A DNA stretch of 64,000 nucleotides. Source: Spelaeicoccus albus (GTDB taxonomy: Bacteria > Actinomycetota > Actinomycetes > Actinomycetales > Brevibacteriaceae). The notes beneath the pieces are model-generated. The model was not told the DNA's origin and searched no databases. It saw nothing but the letters and a program-made list of their open reading frames with translations. Below are positions 53,462 to 62,062 of the stretch, in pieces (the stretch's first letter is position 1; the number at the start of each line of letters is the position of its first letter). The stretch lies in contig NZ_JACBZP010000001.1 of assembly GCF_013409065.1 (NCBI RefSeq), forward strand, positions 3,606,518 through 3,670,517, in the 5' to 3' direction. A program made the position numbers and the translations under genes.

Positions 53462-54489
53462 CGCCGGGACGCCGCGGCCGGCTGCTGCTGAGTGATGCAG
53501 TGGATACCGCCGCCGCGGGCAAAGAGTTCACGCGCGTCGACCGGCACGACGGTTCGGCCGGGATAGACGTCAGCCAGAATCTCCGCCGCGCGGTCGTCGT
53601 TCGGGTCGTCGAAGCTGCAGGCGATCACGCCGCCGCCCACGACCAGGTGGTTCACGTAGCTGTAGTCGACGGGGCCGTCTGCGTCGGTCAACACGGCCGG
53701 GGCCGGCAAGTCGACGATGGTCCACGCGCGCCCTGCCGCGTCGGTCGACGTCTCCAGCGAACGCCGGATCTGCGCGCTGACCTCATGATCGGGATGCGCC
53801 GGGTCGCGTTGATCGTGTAGCAGCACCGTGCCGGGGCCGGGAACAGCGGCCACGATGTCCACGTGCCCGCGCGTGCCGAACTCCTGCCCGTCGCGGGTCA
53901 GGCCGCGCGGAAGCCAGACGACGTGGGTCGCGCCGATCGTGCGCGCCAGTTCGGCCTCGACGTCATGCTTGGTCCAGCCGGGATTGCGCCCCGGGTCGAG
54001 CTGTACCGTCTCGGTGACCAGCGCCGTGCCCTCGCCGTCGACGTGGATGCCTCCGCCCTCGTTGACCAACGGCGAAGAGACCAGCTCGGCGCCCGCCAGC
54101 TCCGCCACGGCATCGCCGATCAGCTCGTCGTTGTCCCAGGTGGCCCAACTTTGCGCGCCCCAGCCGTTGAAGATCCACGACACGGCACCGAGCCGCCCAT
54201 CGTCGCCGAGCACGAAAGTCGGACCCATATCGCGCATCCACGCATCGTCCAGGGGCCGGGTGATCAGTTCGATGGCGCCGTCCAGCCGCGCCCGCGCGAT
54301 CTGCTCGTCGCCCGGGGACACCACCATCCGCACGGGCTCGAACCCGGCGACCGCGTTGGCGACCGCCGCCCACGTGTCGCGGGCGCGTTCGGCGTCCGCG
54401 GCGGTGTCGCCGAGGGTGTAGCCGGACGACGGCCACGCCATCCACGTGCACTCGTGCGGGGCCGTCTCGCTCGGCATCGTCCACGTCAT
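53458..54489 (-). CDS. aguA: Agmatine deiminase
   Basis: This enzyme converts agmatine to N-carbamoylputrescine and ammonia. The 343-residue protein of the amidinotransferase fold shows DDAWMRDMGPTFV near residue 80, NGWGAQSWATWDND, the NEGGGIHVDGEG motif near 145, TRGHVDIVA, and the catalytic cysteine in GGGIHCITQQQP at about 331. ATG 54489 overlaps the stop of the upstream nitrilase-family gene (ATGA), forming an aguB-aguA pair. The antisense-open extension upstream is not used. Confidence 0.92.
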   Translation of the reverse strand: MTWTMPSETAPHECTWMAWPSSGYTLGDTAADAERARDTWAAVANAVAGFEPVRMVVSPGDEQIARARLDGAIELITRPLDDAWMRDMGPTFVLGDDGRLGAVSWIFNGWGAQSWATWDNDELIGDAVAELAGAELVSSPLVNEGGGIHVDGEGTALVTETVQLDPGRNPGWTKHDVEAELARTIGATHVVWLPRGLTRDGQEFGTRGHVDIVAAVPGPGTVLLHDQRDPAHPDHEVSAQIRRSLETSTDAAGRAWTIVDLPAPAVLTDADGPVDYSYVNHLVVGGGVIACSFDDPNDDRAAEILADVYPGRTVVPVDARELFARGGGIHCITQQQPAAASRR

Positions 54490-55475
54490 GCCTCGACCGA
54501 TCCCAGTCCCGCCCGCTTGCTGGTCAGCGTCGTGAGCGGCGCATACGCATCCGGGCGCCTGGTGGTCAGGAACGGGAACAACGTGAGCCAGTCGGCGCAC
54601 TGGTCCAGGTCGAGATCGGCGACGAGCACGGCGTCCTCGCTGCGCGGCGCCTGCACCAGGAGCCGCCCGTACGGATCGGAGATGAAGGACATTCCGTAGA
54701 ACTCGATGAGCCCCTCGGATCCCCACCGGTTCGGCACCACCATGAACAGGCCGTTGGCGATGCCGTTGCCGACGATCACCTGCTGCCAGAGCGGCTGGGT
54801 GTCGAAGTCCGGGTGGTCGGGCTCGGAGCCGATGGCAGTCGGGTAGGCGAGAAGTTCGGCGCCTTCGAGCGAGTACACGCGGGCCAGTTCGGGGAACCAT
54901 TCGTCCCAGCAAGTCGGCAGGCCGAGCTGCAGATCGTGCAGCCCGTCGGGCGAGTACACGGGATACGCGTCCGCCGCCGGGCCCTCGCGGAAGTACTTGT
55001 CCTCGAAGTAGCCCTCGGTGATCGGGATGTGCAGCTTGTGCGTCTTGCCGGCCAGCCGGCCATCCGGGCCGACGACTATTGCCGTGTTGAATCCGCGGCC
55101 GTCGGTGTGCTCCTCCCCCGCTTCATCGCGCTGGTAAAGCGACGCGTGCACGTAGATGCCGTGTTTGCGGGCCTGTTCGGCCGCAAACGCGCGGGTCGGT
55201 CCGGTCTCGAGGTCTTCGGCAAGGTCGGACGGCGTGCCGGTCGGCCGTCGATCGGCCGGATAGCGCGACAGCGTCAGTTCCGGCAAAAACACTATGGCGG
55301 CACCTTCGGCGGCCGCTTGCGCAATGCCGCCGGCGAGCAGTTCGCGCATCTCTTCCGCGTCCGGCACCCAGTGATGCTGAACGGCGGCTACGCGCAGCGG
55401 ATCGCGCCTCGCGGCATCCGATTCCGGCGTGCCAGCCAGCGACACCGGATGCGAATAGTTCGTGATGAGCCTCAT
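54486..55475 (-). CDS. aguB: N-carbamoylputrescine amidase (nitrilase superfamily)
   Basis: This is a nitrilase-superfamily hydrolase of 329 residues, expected to cleave N-carbamoylputrescine to putrescine, CO2 and ammonia. The catalytic triad is visible: Glu 66 (FLPELTLSRYP), Lys 147 (THKLHIP) and Cys 189 (GLPTCWDEWFPE). The WDEWFPE segment after the cysteine and the coupling to agmatine deiminase support AguB. The N-terminus is about 25 residues longer than usual. GGAGG precedes ATG 55475. Confidence 0.9.
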   Translation of the reverse strand: MRLITNYSHPVSLAGTPESDAARRDPLRVAAVQHHWVPDAEEMRELLAGGIAQAAAEGAAIVFLPELTLSRYPADRRPTGTPSDLAEDLETGPTRAFAAEQARKHGIYVHASLYQRDEAGEEHTDGRGFNTAIVVGPDGRLAGKTHKLHIPITEGYFEDKYFREGPAADAYPVYSPDGLHDLQLGLPTCWDEWFPELARVYSLEGAELLAYPTAIGSEPDHPDFDTQPLWQQVIVGNGIANGLFMVVPNRWGSEGLIEFYGMSFISDPYGRLLVQAPRSEDAVLVADLDLDQCADWLTLFPFLTTRRPDAYAPLTTLTSKRAGLGSVEA

Positions 55476-55494
55476 TGCCGACCTCCAATTAAAA

Positions 55495-55517
55495 ACCGTC
55501 TGGACGGTACAGTACCG
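55495..55517. promoter_or_regulatory. Overlapping dyads ahead of aguB (operator or short terminator)
   Basis: ACCGTCTGGACGGT (55495-55508) is a perfect palindrome and CGGTACAGTACCG (55505-55517) another that overlaps it. Read leftward, a TACTGT hexamer could be a -10 with the dyads covering the start region, as for a TetR-type operator. Alternatively the first dyad followed by TTTTTAATT could be a short terminator for murJ. The sequence does not decide between these. Confidence 0.4.
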
Positions 55518-55521
55518 GATG

Positions 55522-57174
55522 TTACCGGATGCTGCGAAGCGCCCGTACCGATCCCCGGTCGAGCAGGACCACGGCCGCCAGACCTAAGACGACCGCGCAC
55601 ACGGCGCCCAGACACCCCGATGCTACCGCGGCTACTGCCGGGGACATACCCGCGAATTCGCCTAGCAGCCACCCATCGACGACGTATCCGACGGCGCCGC
55701 CGACGACTGCCGCGCACGCGGCCGCCGCAATGGCGCGCCCGTTGCCTTCCAGCCCGGCCGGCCCGACGGCGCGCCGGATGGCCAGCATGAGCAACACTCC
55801 GGCGACAAGCATGCCGGCGCTGTTGCCGATGGCCAGGCCGATCAACGTCACGTCCCCGGCGTTCGACGGGTTTGCGGCGGCAAGGATCGGCACCACCGCT
55901 ATCGTCACGACGATGACGACGCCCCAGCCGGACGCCGTGGCCGCGGCCGATGCACGGCCGCGCTCAAGGGAGTACAGCGCGCGGGACAAGTGCGCCACCA
56001 TCCCCCAGCCCCACAGCCCGATCGCCATGATCACCAAGGCGACGGGCATGGCCTCGAACGGCGGCGCGGCGGCGCCGGTGTCGCCGCGGGTCGCATCGAT
56101 GTTGGCGAACAGGCTGCCGATTCCGGGCGCGGCCGCGGCAAGGACGGCGGTGCCGAGTCCGGCTGCCAAGGTGACGACCCGCGTCGTCCGGGCGGCCGCG
56201 TGAGAAAATCCGGCCGAGTCGCGGCGCGCGGCAAGCTCGCTGAGCCGCGGAAACGCGCTTGTCGCCAGCGGCACCAGCAGGACGGCGTACGGAAGCAGGT
56301 AGACGGCCTGGTTGTACGCGAACACGACGTACGCGCCGGTGCCGCCTGCCGCATTGGCGAGTTTCAACGTCGTCAGCACGGCGATCTGCTGGGCCAGCAA
56401 GGTCACGATGCCGGCGCCGGCCAGATGCGCGGCACGACGAGCGACGCCGGCAGGAAACTTCCACGTCGGGCGGAACCGGATGCCGGTGGCGCGCGCCGGC
56501 AGGAACAACGGTAGTGAAATCGCGACGACTCCGGCAGTCGTCCCCCAGCCGAGCCAGGCTTCGGCGGCCGGCGTGATATGGGACGGCGGCGGGCTGGTTC
56601 CCCCGGACACCTGGTTGTAGATGATGTACGCGGCCATCACGACCGCCGATGAAAGCAGCGGCACGAACGCCGGCCACAGAAACCGGCGGTGCGCTTGCAG
56701 CACGCCGGTCAGGACAACGCCGATGCCGTACAGGACCACCTGCGGGGCGAACACGATCAGCAGCCGGGTCGACAATGCGACGGTGCCGGGCACCTGGTTG
56801 CCCGGCACGAGCGCGTTGGTCAAGGGGCCCGCCAAAAGCGCCAGGAGGGCCGACAACGGCAGCAGTAGCGTAATTGTCCACGTCAACAGCGCCGAGGCGA
56901 TCTTCGAGGCCTCGTGTGCGGCGCCGCGTGCAATGGGCCCGGCGAGCAACGGCACTATTGCCCCGGCCAGCGCGCCGCCGGCGGCCACTTCGAAGAGCAC
57001 GTTCGGCAATTGGTTCGCGCTTTGATAGGCGGTGCCGACCCCGCCGGATCCGACCGTCGGCGAGAACACCAGCCATCTGCCGAACCCGAAAACGCGCGCT
57101 GCAATGGTCACCAGTGCAATCAGCAGCGCTGCCGAGGCGAACCCGGCGGCTTTTCTGCCCTGGACGGCGCTCAC
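55522..57174 (-). CDS. MurJ-like lipid flippase (MATE/MVF family)
   Basis: This is a polytopic membrane protein of 550 residues with about fourteen helices. The N-terminal ALLIALVTIAARVFGFGRWLVFS and the ANQLPNVLFEVAAGGALAGAIVP segment are the MurJ/MVF signature. The C-terminal helices are less conserved. Such proteins flip lipid-linked precursors across the membrane. It lies in the steA-steB cluster, next to an MraY-like protein, rather than near the origin where the main actinobacterial MurJ usually lies. It may be a paralogue for another lipid-linked glycan (inference). Its start overlaps the MraY-like stop (four bases). Confidence 0.88.
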   Translation of the reverse strand: MSAVQGRKAAGFASAALLIALVTIAARVFGFGRWLVFSPTVGSGGVGTAYQSANQLPNVLFEVAAGGALAGAIVPLLAGPIARGAAHEASKIASALLTWTITLLLPLSALLALLAGPLTNALVPGNQVPGTVALSTRLLIVFAPQVVLYGIGVVLTGVLQAHRRFLWPAFVPLLSSAVVMAAYIIYNQVSGGTSPPPSHITPAAEAWLGWGTTAGVVAISLPLFLPARATGIRFRPTWKFPAGVARRAAHLAGAGIVTLLAQQIAVLTTLKLANAAGGTGAYVVFAYNQAVYLLPYAVLLVPLATSAFPRLSELAARRDSAGFSHAAARTTRVVTLAAGLGTAVLAAAAPGIGSLFANIDATRGDTGAAAPPFEAMPVALVIMAIGLWGWGMVAHLSRALYSLERGRASAAATASGWGVVIVVTIAVVPILAAANPSNAGDVTLIGLAIGNSAGMLVAGVLLMLAIRRAVGPAGLEGNGRAIAAAACAAVVGGAVGYVVDGWLLGEFAGMSPAVAAVASGCLGAVCAVVLGLAAVVLLDRGSVRALRSIR

Positions 57175-58067
57175 GAGGTACGCCGCCCGAGCCCGTCGAG
57201 TTCGCGCAACACCGGCGTCCGCGCGATCACCGCCGTGAAGCTCACCTTTTCGCTGGCAACCGTCGCCCCGGCGATGGCGGCCAGCACTGCCAGGCGGACG
57301 GAGCGCGGAGCCGTGGCGATCACATGGACGCCGAGCAGCGCGCCGGCCGCGTTGGCTCCGGCGTCCCCGAGCATGGATCGCTCACCGAGGTCACCGGGCA
57401 GCACCGCCGCGCCGGCCCCGACGCATGCGGCCAGCAGATCCCGGTGGCCGGCGGCTCCGGACGCCGTGCCGCAGCCCGGCGCTGCTCCGACGGCCGAGGC
57501 GACGGCGACGGCTTTGAGCGCGCGTCCGGGGCGCAGATCCAGCAAGTTGACGAGGTTCGCCGCGCCGGCCACGACACCGCCGGCCGACAGGACGTCGGCC
57601 CAGTGCACGACGGCCGATTGTCCCGGCCGCCGAGGCACGGCCAACGCTGCTGCGGCGATGCCGGCCGCCGAAATGCCCAAGACCTTTGCCCCGCCGGTGG
57701 TCAGGCTGCCGCGGCGCAGCGCGCCGAGGTGACCGCGCAAGCCCTTGGACACGTCCGGTCCGGACGTCCGACTCTCGGCCAGGTCGTCAATGACGCCGAA
57801 TGTCGCGGCCCCGGCGGTGGCGATCATCGCGGCGGCATGGGTCCGGCCGCCCGTGGCCGTCATGCCCCGGGTCAGTGCTGCACCGGCAGCTGTTCCGGCC
57901 AGCGCCCCGACCGCGAACGCCGGACCCTCGAGCATCGTGACCGGCTCGCCGCGATGATTGGTCCGCTCGAACCGGCGTGCGACGGGGGTGCGGGCCAGGC
58001 CGCTCAACGCGGCGCGGGATGCGGCGGCCGCGATGCCGGCGACGAGCTGCGCCGCGCCCGTCCTCAC
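57171..58067 (-). CDS. MraY/WecA-like glycosyl-1-phosphate transferase homologue, divergent
   Basis: This 298-residue, Ala/Gly-rich membrane protein has remnants of the polyprenyl-phosphate sugar-1-phosphate transferase motifs. The acidic pair is in ATFGVIDDLAES (about residue 92). The Asn-rich loop NLVNLLDLRPGRALK is near 165, and GDAGANAAGALLG near 230. The His-rich catalytic loop of WecA and MraY is not recognisable (the corresponding end reads EKVSFTAVIARTPVL), and the protein is shorter than MraY. It may be a non-catalytic or altered relative. It lies between steB and the murJ-like gene and overlaps both by four bases. Confidence 0.65.
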   Translation of the reverse strand: MRTGAAQLVAGIAAAASRAALSGLARTPVARRFERTNHRGEPVTMLEGPAFAVGALAGTAAGAALTRGMTATGGRTHAAAMIATAGAATFGVIDDLAESRTSGPDVSKGLRGHLGALRRGSLTTGGAKVLGISAAGIAAAALAVPRRPGQSAVVHWADVLSAGGVVAGAANLVNLLDLRPGRALKAVAVASAVGAAPGCGTASGAAGHRDLLAACVGAGAAVLPGDLGERSMLGDAGANAAGALLGVHVIATAPRSVRLAVLAAIAGATVASEKVSFTAVIARTPVLRELDGLGRRTS

Positions 58068-59053
58068 GAGTCATGGCCCTTCGGTTTGGCGGGCTGTTCG
58101 ATCTGTGACTTCGGCGCCACGTCCCTGGCTCCCTTGCCGAATCCGTAACTGCCGTGGCCGCCGCCGAGTTGTTCGCGCAACGCCATCACCGTGACGATCG
58201 GGCCCGAGGCCAGTCCCAGACTGTCCACCGTCGACGCACGCGTGCTTGTCGAGCTGCGCAGCTCGCCTATGAGGCCGGACGACGCACTGCTGCCGGTTCC
58301 TGCCACGACCTCACCGGCCGACCGGGTCTTCAACGCCTTCACGAGCGAGAGGTACGGGGCGACAAGTTTGTGTCGCTCGGAGTCTTTTTCGGGTTTCGGG
58401 GACGCCGTCGACGTGCGGTCGGTCAGCCCGGACGGAGTCCCGGTCACGACCACGACCAAAGTGCCGAGTTCAAGGTTCTTCTGATCGGACCCGACGAGTT
58501 TCGAGTCGATGAGCGTCGTCAGCAGGTCGGCCTTGTCCGACTTCTTGCCGGCCTCGGCAAGATCGGGGACGACGAGCGACTTGGCCAGCGCTGCGGCCAG
58601 CGTGGCGTTGACGCCGCGGGACGGCAGCTTCGGGTCGACCTTCCGCAGCGATCCGGCCACCTGCCTGCGGTCGGCGCCGCTGCCGAAGGCTGCCTGCACG
58701 TCCACTTCGCCGGTGACGGTGGCCCCGGCCTTTTGCACCATGGCCGAGGTATCGGCCACCTGTGTGTTGTCCGCGCCGGGCATGGCCACGACCACCACAC
58801 GACGTCCGCCCAGATGATCGGCAACCAGCGCGGGGCCGACCTGGTCGAGGAATTTCGCCTGATTGTCCGCTTCGGCCCGTGCTTCGTCCGCGTTGGCGCG
58901 CAAATTGTCGCGGTTGGCGCGCAGAGCTTCGACTTGTTCGTTCAGCGAGTTGCCGATGGACTCCTTCAACGGGCCGGCGCCCAGCACAATGCCGACGGCC
59001 AGCGCCAGAAACACCGATATCAGCGAAACGAGGTGGAACCGGAAATCAACCAC
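58064..59053 (-). CDS. steB: SteB-type membrane protein (annotated copper transporter MctB family)
   Basis: This 329-residue protein has a single N-terminal helix (HLVSLISVFLALAVGIVLG) followed by a coiled-coil (EQVEALRANRDNLRANADEARAEADNQ) and an extracytoplasmic domain. It matches the MctB/DUF3186 family. In Corynebacterium SteB works with SteA in cell separation, which fits this gene order better than the copper-transport label. The C-terminus ends in a Lys-rich tail. It lies 50 bases after steA. Confidence 0.85.
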   Translation of the reverse strand: MVDFRFHLVSLISVFLALAVGIVLGAGPLKESIGNSLNEQVEALRANRDNLRANADEARAEADNQAKFLDQVGPALVADHLGGRRVVVVAMPGADNTQVADTSAMVQKAGATVTGEVDVQAAFGSGADRRQVAGSLRKVDPKLPSRGVNATLAAALAKSLVVPDLAEAGKKSDKADLLTTLIDSKLVGSDQKNLELGTLVVVVTGTPSGLTDRTSTASPKPEKDSERHKLVAPYLSLVKALKTRSAGEVVAGTGSSASSGLIGELRSSTSTRASTVDSLGLASGPIVTVMALREQLGGGHGSYGFGKGARDVAPKSQIEQPAKPKGHDS

Positions 59054-59103
59054 GATGGTCCTTACGGTCGAGCGGGGATGAGTGAGAGGGGTTGGGCAAC
59101 ACG

Positions 59104-60300
59104 TCAGCCGGCACTCGGACTCCAGAACAGATTGTGGATCCAGGAGAACACGCCGTCGAGGTAGGCCAAGATGATTCCGACGAACGTTTGCCCGCCTGCC
59201 GTGGATGCGATGGCCACGGCGAGCGCGGCGATGCCGGCCAACGCCAACAGCGTCATTTGCAGGTTCGAAATGCGTTGCCGGTAAAGCCGTGACACGCCCT
59301 TGGCGTCGATGAGTTTCGACCCGATCCTCAGCCGCGTCAAAAACGTCGACGCCATGCCTTTACGGCCCTTGTCCAGAAACTCGATGAGGGTGTCGTGCGT
59401 GCCGACGGCCACGATGAGACTGGCGCCTTTGTCATCGGCCAGCAGCATTGCGACGTCCTCGCTGGTGCCGGTGGCCGGGAACACGACGCAGTCGACGCCG
59501 AGCTTGTCGAGACGCTCCAGGCCGGGCGCGCGCCCGTCGCGGTAGGCGTGGACGACGAGTTCGGCCCCGGAGGTCAGGGCGGTATCGGACACCGAGTCCA
59601 TATCGCCGACGATCATGTCCGGTTTCAGTCCGGTGTCCATGATGGCGTCGGCGCCGCCGTCCACGCCGACCAGGACGGGCCGGTATTCGCGGATGTACGG
59701 CCGCAGCATGGCCAGGTCTTCTTTGTAGTGGTAGCCGCGGACGACGATCAGCACCTGCCGGCCCTCGATCGGCGTGCGGACATCCGGCACTCCGACTCTG
59801 TCAAGCAACAAGTCGCGTTCGCGGCGGATGTATTCAATGGTGTTCGTGACGAACGATTCGAGCACCTCGGACATGCCGGCCTCGGCTTCGATCATGTCCG
59901 CGGCGACGAGCTCCGACGTTTCCACCGTGCCGGTGCCGGCCAGCTTTCCGTCCGCGTAGATATCGGGACCGTCGATGTTCACTCGTTGGCCTTCGGTCAC
60001 TGCAGTCATGATCTCCGGGCCGACGTCGTCGATCAGCGGGATTCCGGCGGCCACCAGGATTTCGGGGCCGAGGTTCGGGTAGCGCCCGGAAATGGACTTC
60101 GAGGCGTTGACAACCGCTGACGGCTTACATTCCACGAGCGATTCCGCGGAGACCCTGTCGATGTCACGATGGTCGATGATGGCGATGTCGCCCGGTTCAA
60201 GCCGCTTCGTGAGATCTTTTGTGCGTTTATCGACCCGCCCGATGGCCGCGACGGCATCCCCGGGCGTGAGCGCACGTATTCGGGTTCTGCGAAATAGCAT
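59104..60300 (-). CDS. steA: SteA-type cytokinetic protein (thiamine pyrophosphokinase-like fold)
   Basis: This 398-residue protein has a central TPK-like domain (VLVGVDGGADAIMDTGLKPDMIVGDMDSVSD, about residues 225-255). It is preceded by an N-terminal domain starting MLFRRTRIRALTPGDAVAAIGRVDKRTKDL, and two hydrophobic segments lie near the C-terminus (LQMTLLALAGIAALAVAIA and GQTFVGIILAYLDGVFSW). The homologue in Corynebacterium is SteA, a cell-separation factor acting with SteB; thiamine synthesis is unlikely. ATG 60300 begins the conserved N-terminus. The gap to recN is 28 bases. Confidence 0.85.
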   Translation of the reverse strand: MLFRRTRIRALTPGDAVAAIGRVDKRTKDLTKRLEPGDIAIIDHRDIDRVSAESLVECKPSAVVNASKSISGRYPNLGPEILVAAGIPLIDDVGPEIMTAVTEGQRVNIDGPDIYADGKLAGTGTVETSELVAADMIEAEAGMSEVLESFVTNTIEYIRRERDLLLDRVGVPDVRTPIEGRQVLIVVRGYHYKEDLAMLRPYIREYRPVLVGVDGGADAIMDTGLKPDMIVGDMDSVSDTALTSGAELVVHAYRDGRAPGLERLDKLGVDCVVFPATGTSEDVAMLLADDKGASLIVAVGTHDTLIEFLDKGRKGMASTFLTRLRIGSKLIDAKGVSRLYRQRISNLQMTLLALAGIAALAVAIASTAGGQTFVGIILAYLDGVFSWIHNLFWSPSAG

Positions 60301-60328
60301 TGTGCGGATATTTTCCCATAGAAGCGGA

Positions 60329-62062
60329 TTATTCGCGTTGACCCGACTGAGCGCGCCCTGCCGCGGCCGTCCGCAGCAGCTCGGCCGCATGGTCTCGGGC
60401 TGCCCGGGAGCCTTCCTGTCCGGCGAGCATGCGCGCCAGCTCGACCTGTCGGCCCGACTCGTCGAGGTGCGTGACGTCGCTGGTGGTGACGCCTGCCGCG
60501 GCGTCCGAATTCTTCCGCACGGCAATATGCGTGTCGGCCCACGCCGCGACCTGCGGCAGGTGGGTGACGACGAATACCTGCGCCGTGCGCGCCAGCCGGG
60601 CCAGACGCCGTCCGATCTCGACCGCCGCCTTGCCGCCGACGCCGGCGTCCACTTCGTCGAACACCAGGGTCGGGACCGGGTCGCTGCCGGCGATGACGAC
60701 TTCGATGGCCAGCATGACCCGGGACAGCTCGCCGCCGGACGCGCCTTTGGCCAGTTCGCGCGGGGTCGTGCCGGCGTGCGGGGCCAGCAGGATCGACACG
60801 GCGTCCTTGCCGGACGCCGTCAGGTCGGCGAGTTCGGCAACGTCGACGTGCAATGTCGCGTCCGGCATGGCTAGCGCGGCAAGTTCGTCGTCCACGGCAG
60901 CGGCAAGCCGGGCCGCGGCCTTGGTCCGCGACTCGTGCAGGATGCCGGCCAGCTCGGCGCAGTCCGATTCGAGCCGGTCTTGTTCGGCGGCGAGCGCGTC
61001 AATGCGATAGTCGTCGCCGTCGAGGCCTTCGAGCCGTTCCCCGGCGGAGCGGCGCCAGTCAAGCACCGTGTCGATGTCCTCGCCGTATTTGCGGGTCAGC
61101 CTGCTCAGTTCGGCCCGGCGCGCTTCCATCTGTTCCAGTTCTTCGGGCCCTTCGGGGGTGAAGTCGGCAATGTAGCCGGACAGTTCGCCGGCGATGTCGG
61201 AAGCTTGAAATTCCAGATCGCGGCACCGTTCCGCCAGCGCGGCGAGTTGGTCGTCGTGAGCTCCTGCCGAGTCGAGCGCACGGGCGGCGGCGCCGGCCAG
61301 CGAGGCGGCGGATTCGGCCTCGGCCAGTTCGCTGCCGGTCAGCCCGTCGTGGGCGAGCTGCGCGGCCTGGCGGAGCTCCTCGGTATGCGACAGCCGGATC
61401 GACCGTGCCTTGAGTTCGTTGTCCTCGCCCGGCTCCGGGTTGACGGTATCGATCTCCTCGATGCCGAACCGGAGCATATCGGCTTCGCGGGCTCGGGATG
61501 CCGATTCGTCTCGCAACGTCCGAAGTTCGGCATGCACTTCGGAGAGCCTGTCGTATTTCTCCCGGTAGTCCCCGAGCGTTGCGGCGAACTCGTCGCCGGC
61601 AAACCTGTCGAGCAGCTCACGCTGGGAGGCGGCGGACTTGAGTCGGAGTTGATCCGATTGACCGTGCACCGTGACGAGTTTGTCGCCCAGATCGGCAAGC
61701 ACGCCGGCTGGCACCGAGCGTCCGCCGGCGTGCCCTTTCGAGCGGCCGGTGCTCTGGACGGAGCGGGACATGACGAGGGTGTCGTCATCGAGACTGCCGC
61801 CGGCTTCATCGATCCGTCCGGCGACGGCGTCGAAGATCTCGGTGCCTTCGGTCAGGCGGATCCGGCCGTCGACGACGGCTTGGTCGGCTCCGGCGCGCAC
61901 GGCGCCGGCATCGGCCCGGGCGCCCAGGAGCAATCCCAGCGCCGTGACGACCATTGTCTTTCCGGCGCCGGTCTCGCCCGTGACTACCGTCAGCCCGGCG
62001 CCGAGGTCGATCCGGGCCGAGCTGATCACCCCGAGATCGTGCAGCGTCAGTTCTTCGATCAT
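60329..62062 (-). CDS. recN: DNA repair protein RecN
   Basis: This is an SMC-like ATPase for double-strand break repair. It starts MIEELTLHDLGVISSARIDLG, followed by Walker A GETGAGKTMVV near residue 30. Long coiled-coil segments with the RecN-specific EIDTVNPEPGEDNEL fill the middle. The C-terminal ATPase half has SGGELSRVMLAIEVV and Walker B LVFDEVDAGVGGK. Its 577 residues are normal. ATG 62062 overlaps the nadK stop (ATGA). The C-terminal tail of about 30 residues, after the conserved HLPQVAAWADTH, is acidic and Arg-rich. Confidence 0.95.
   Translation of the reverse strand: MIEELTLHDLGVISSARIDLGAGLTVVTGETGAGKTMVVTALGLLLGARADAGAVRAGADQAVVDGRIRLTEGTEIFDAVAGRIDEAGGSLDDDTLVMSRSVQSTGRSKGHAGGRSVPAGVLADLGDKLVTVHGQSDQLRLKSAASQRELLDRFAGDEFAATLGDYREKYDRLSEVHAELRTLRDESASRAREADMLRFGIEEIDTVNPEPGEDNELKARSIRLSHTEELRQAAQLAHDGLTGSELAEAESAASLAGAAARALDSAGAHDDQLAALAERCRDLEFQASDIAGELSGYIADFTPEGPEELEQMEARRAELSRLTRKYGEDIDTVLDWRRSAGERLEGLDGDDYRIDALAAEQDRLESDCAELAGILHESRTKAAARLAAAVDDELAALAMPDATLHVDVAELADLTASGKDAVSILLAPHAGTTPRELAKGASGGELSRVMLAIEVVIAGSDPVPTLVFDEVDAGVGGKAAVEIGRRLARLARTAQVFVVTHLPQVAAWADTHIAVRKNSDAAAGVTTSDVTHLDESGRQVELARMLAGQEGSRAARDHAAELLRTAAAGRAQSGQRE

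Noticed and set aside
59104-60300. SteA as thiamine pyrophosphokinase
   Set aside because: The TPK-like core is only part of a longer membrane-anchored protein adjacent to steB, matching the division factor rather than a thiamine enzyme.
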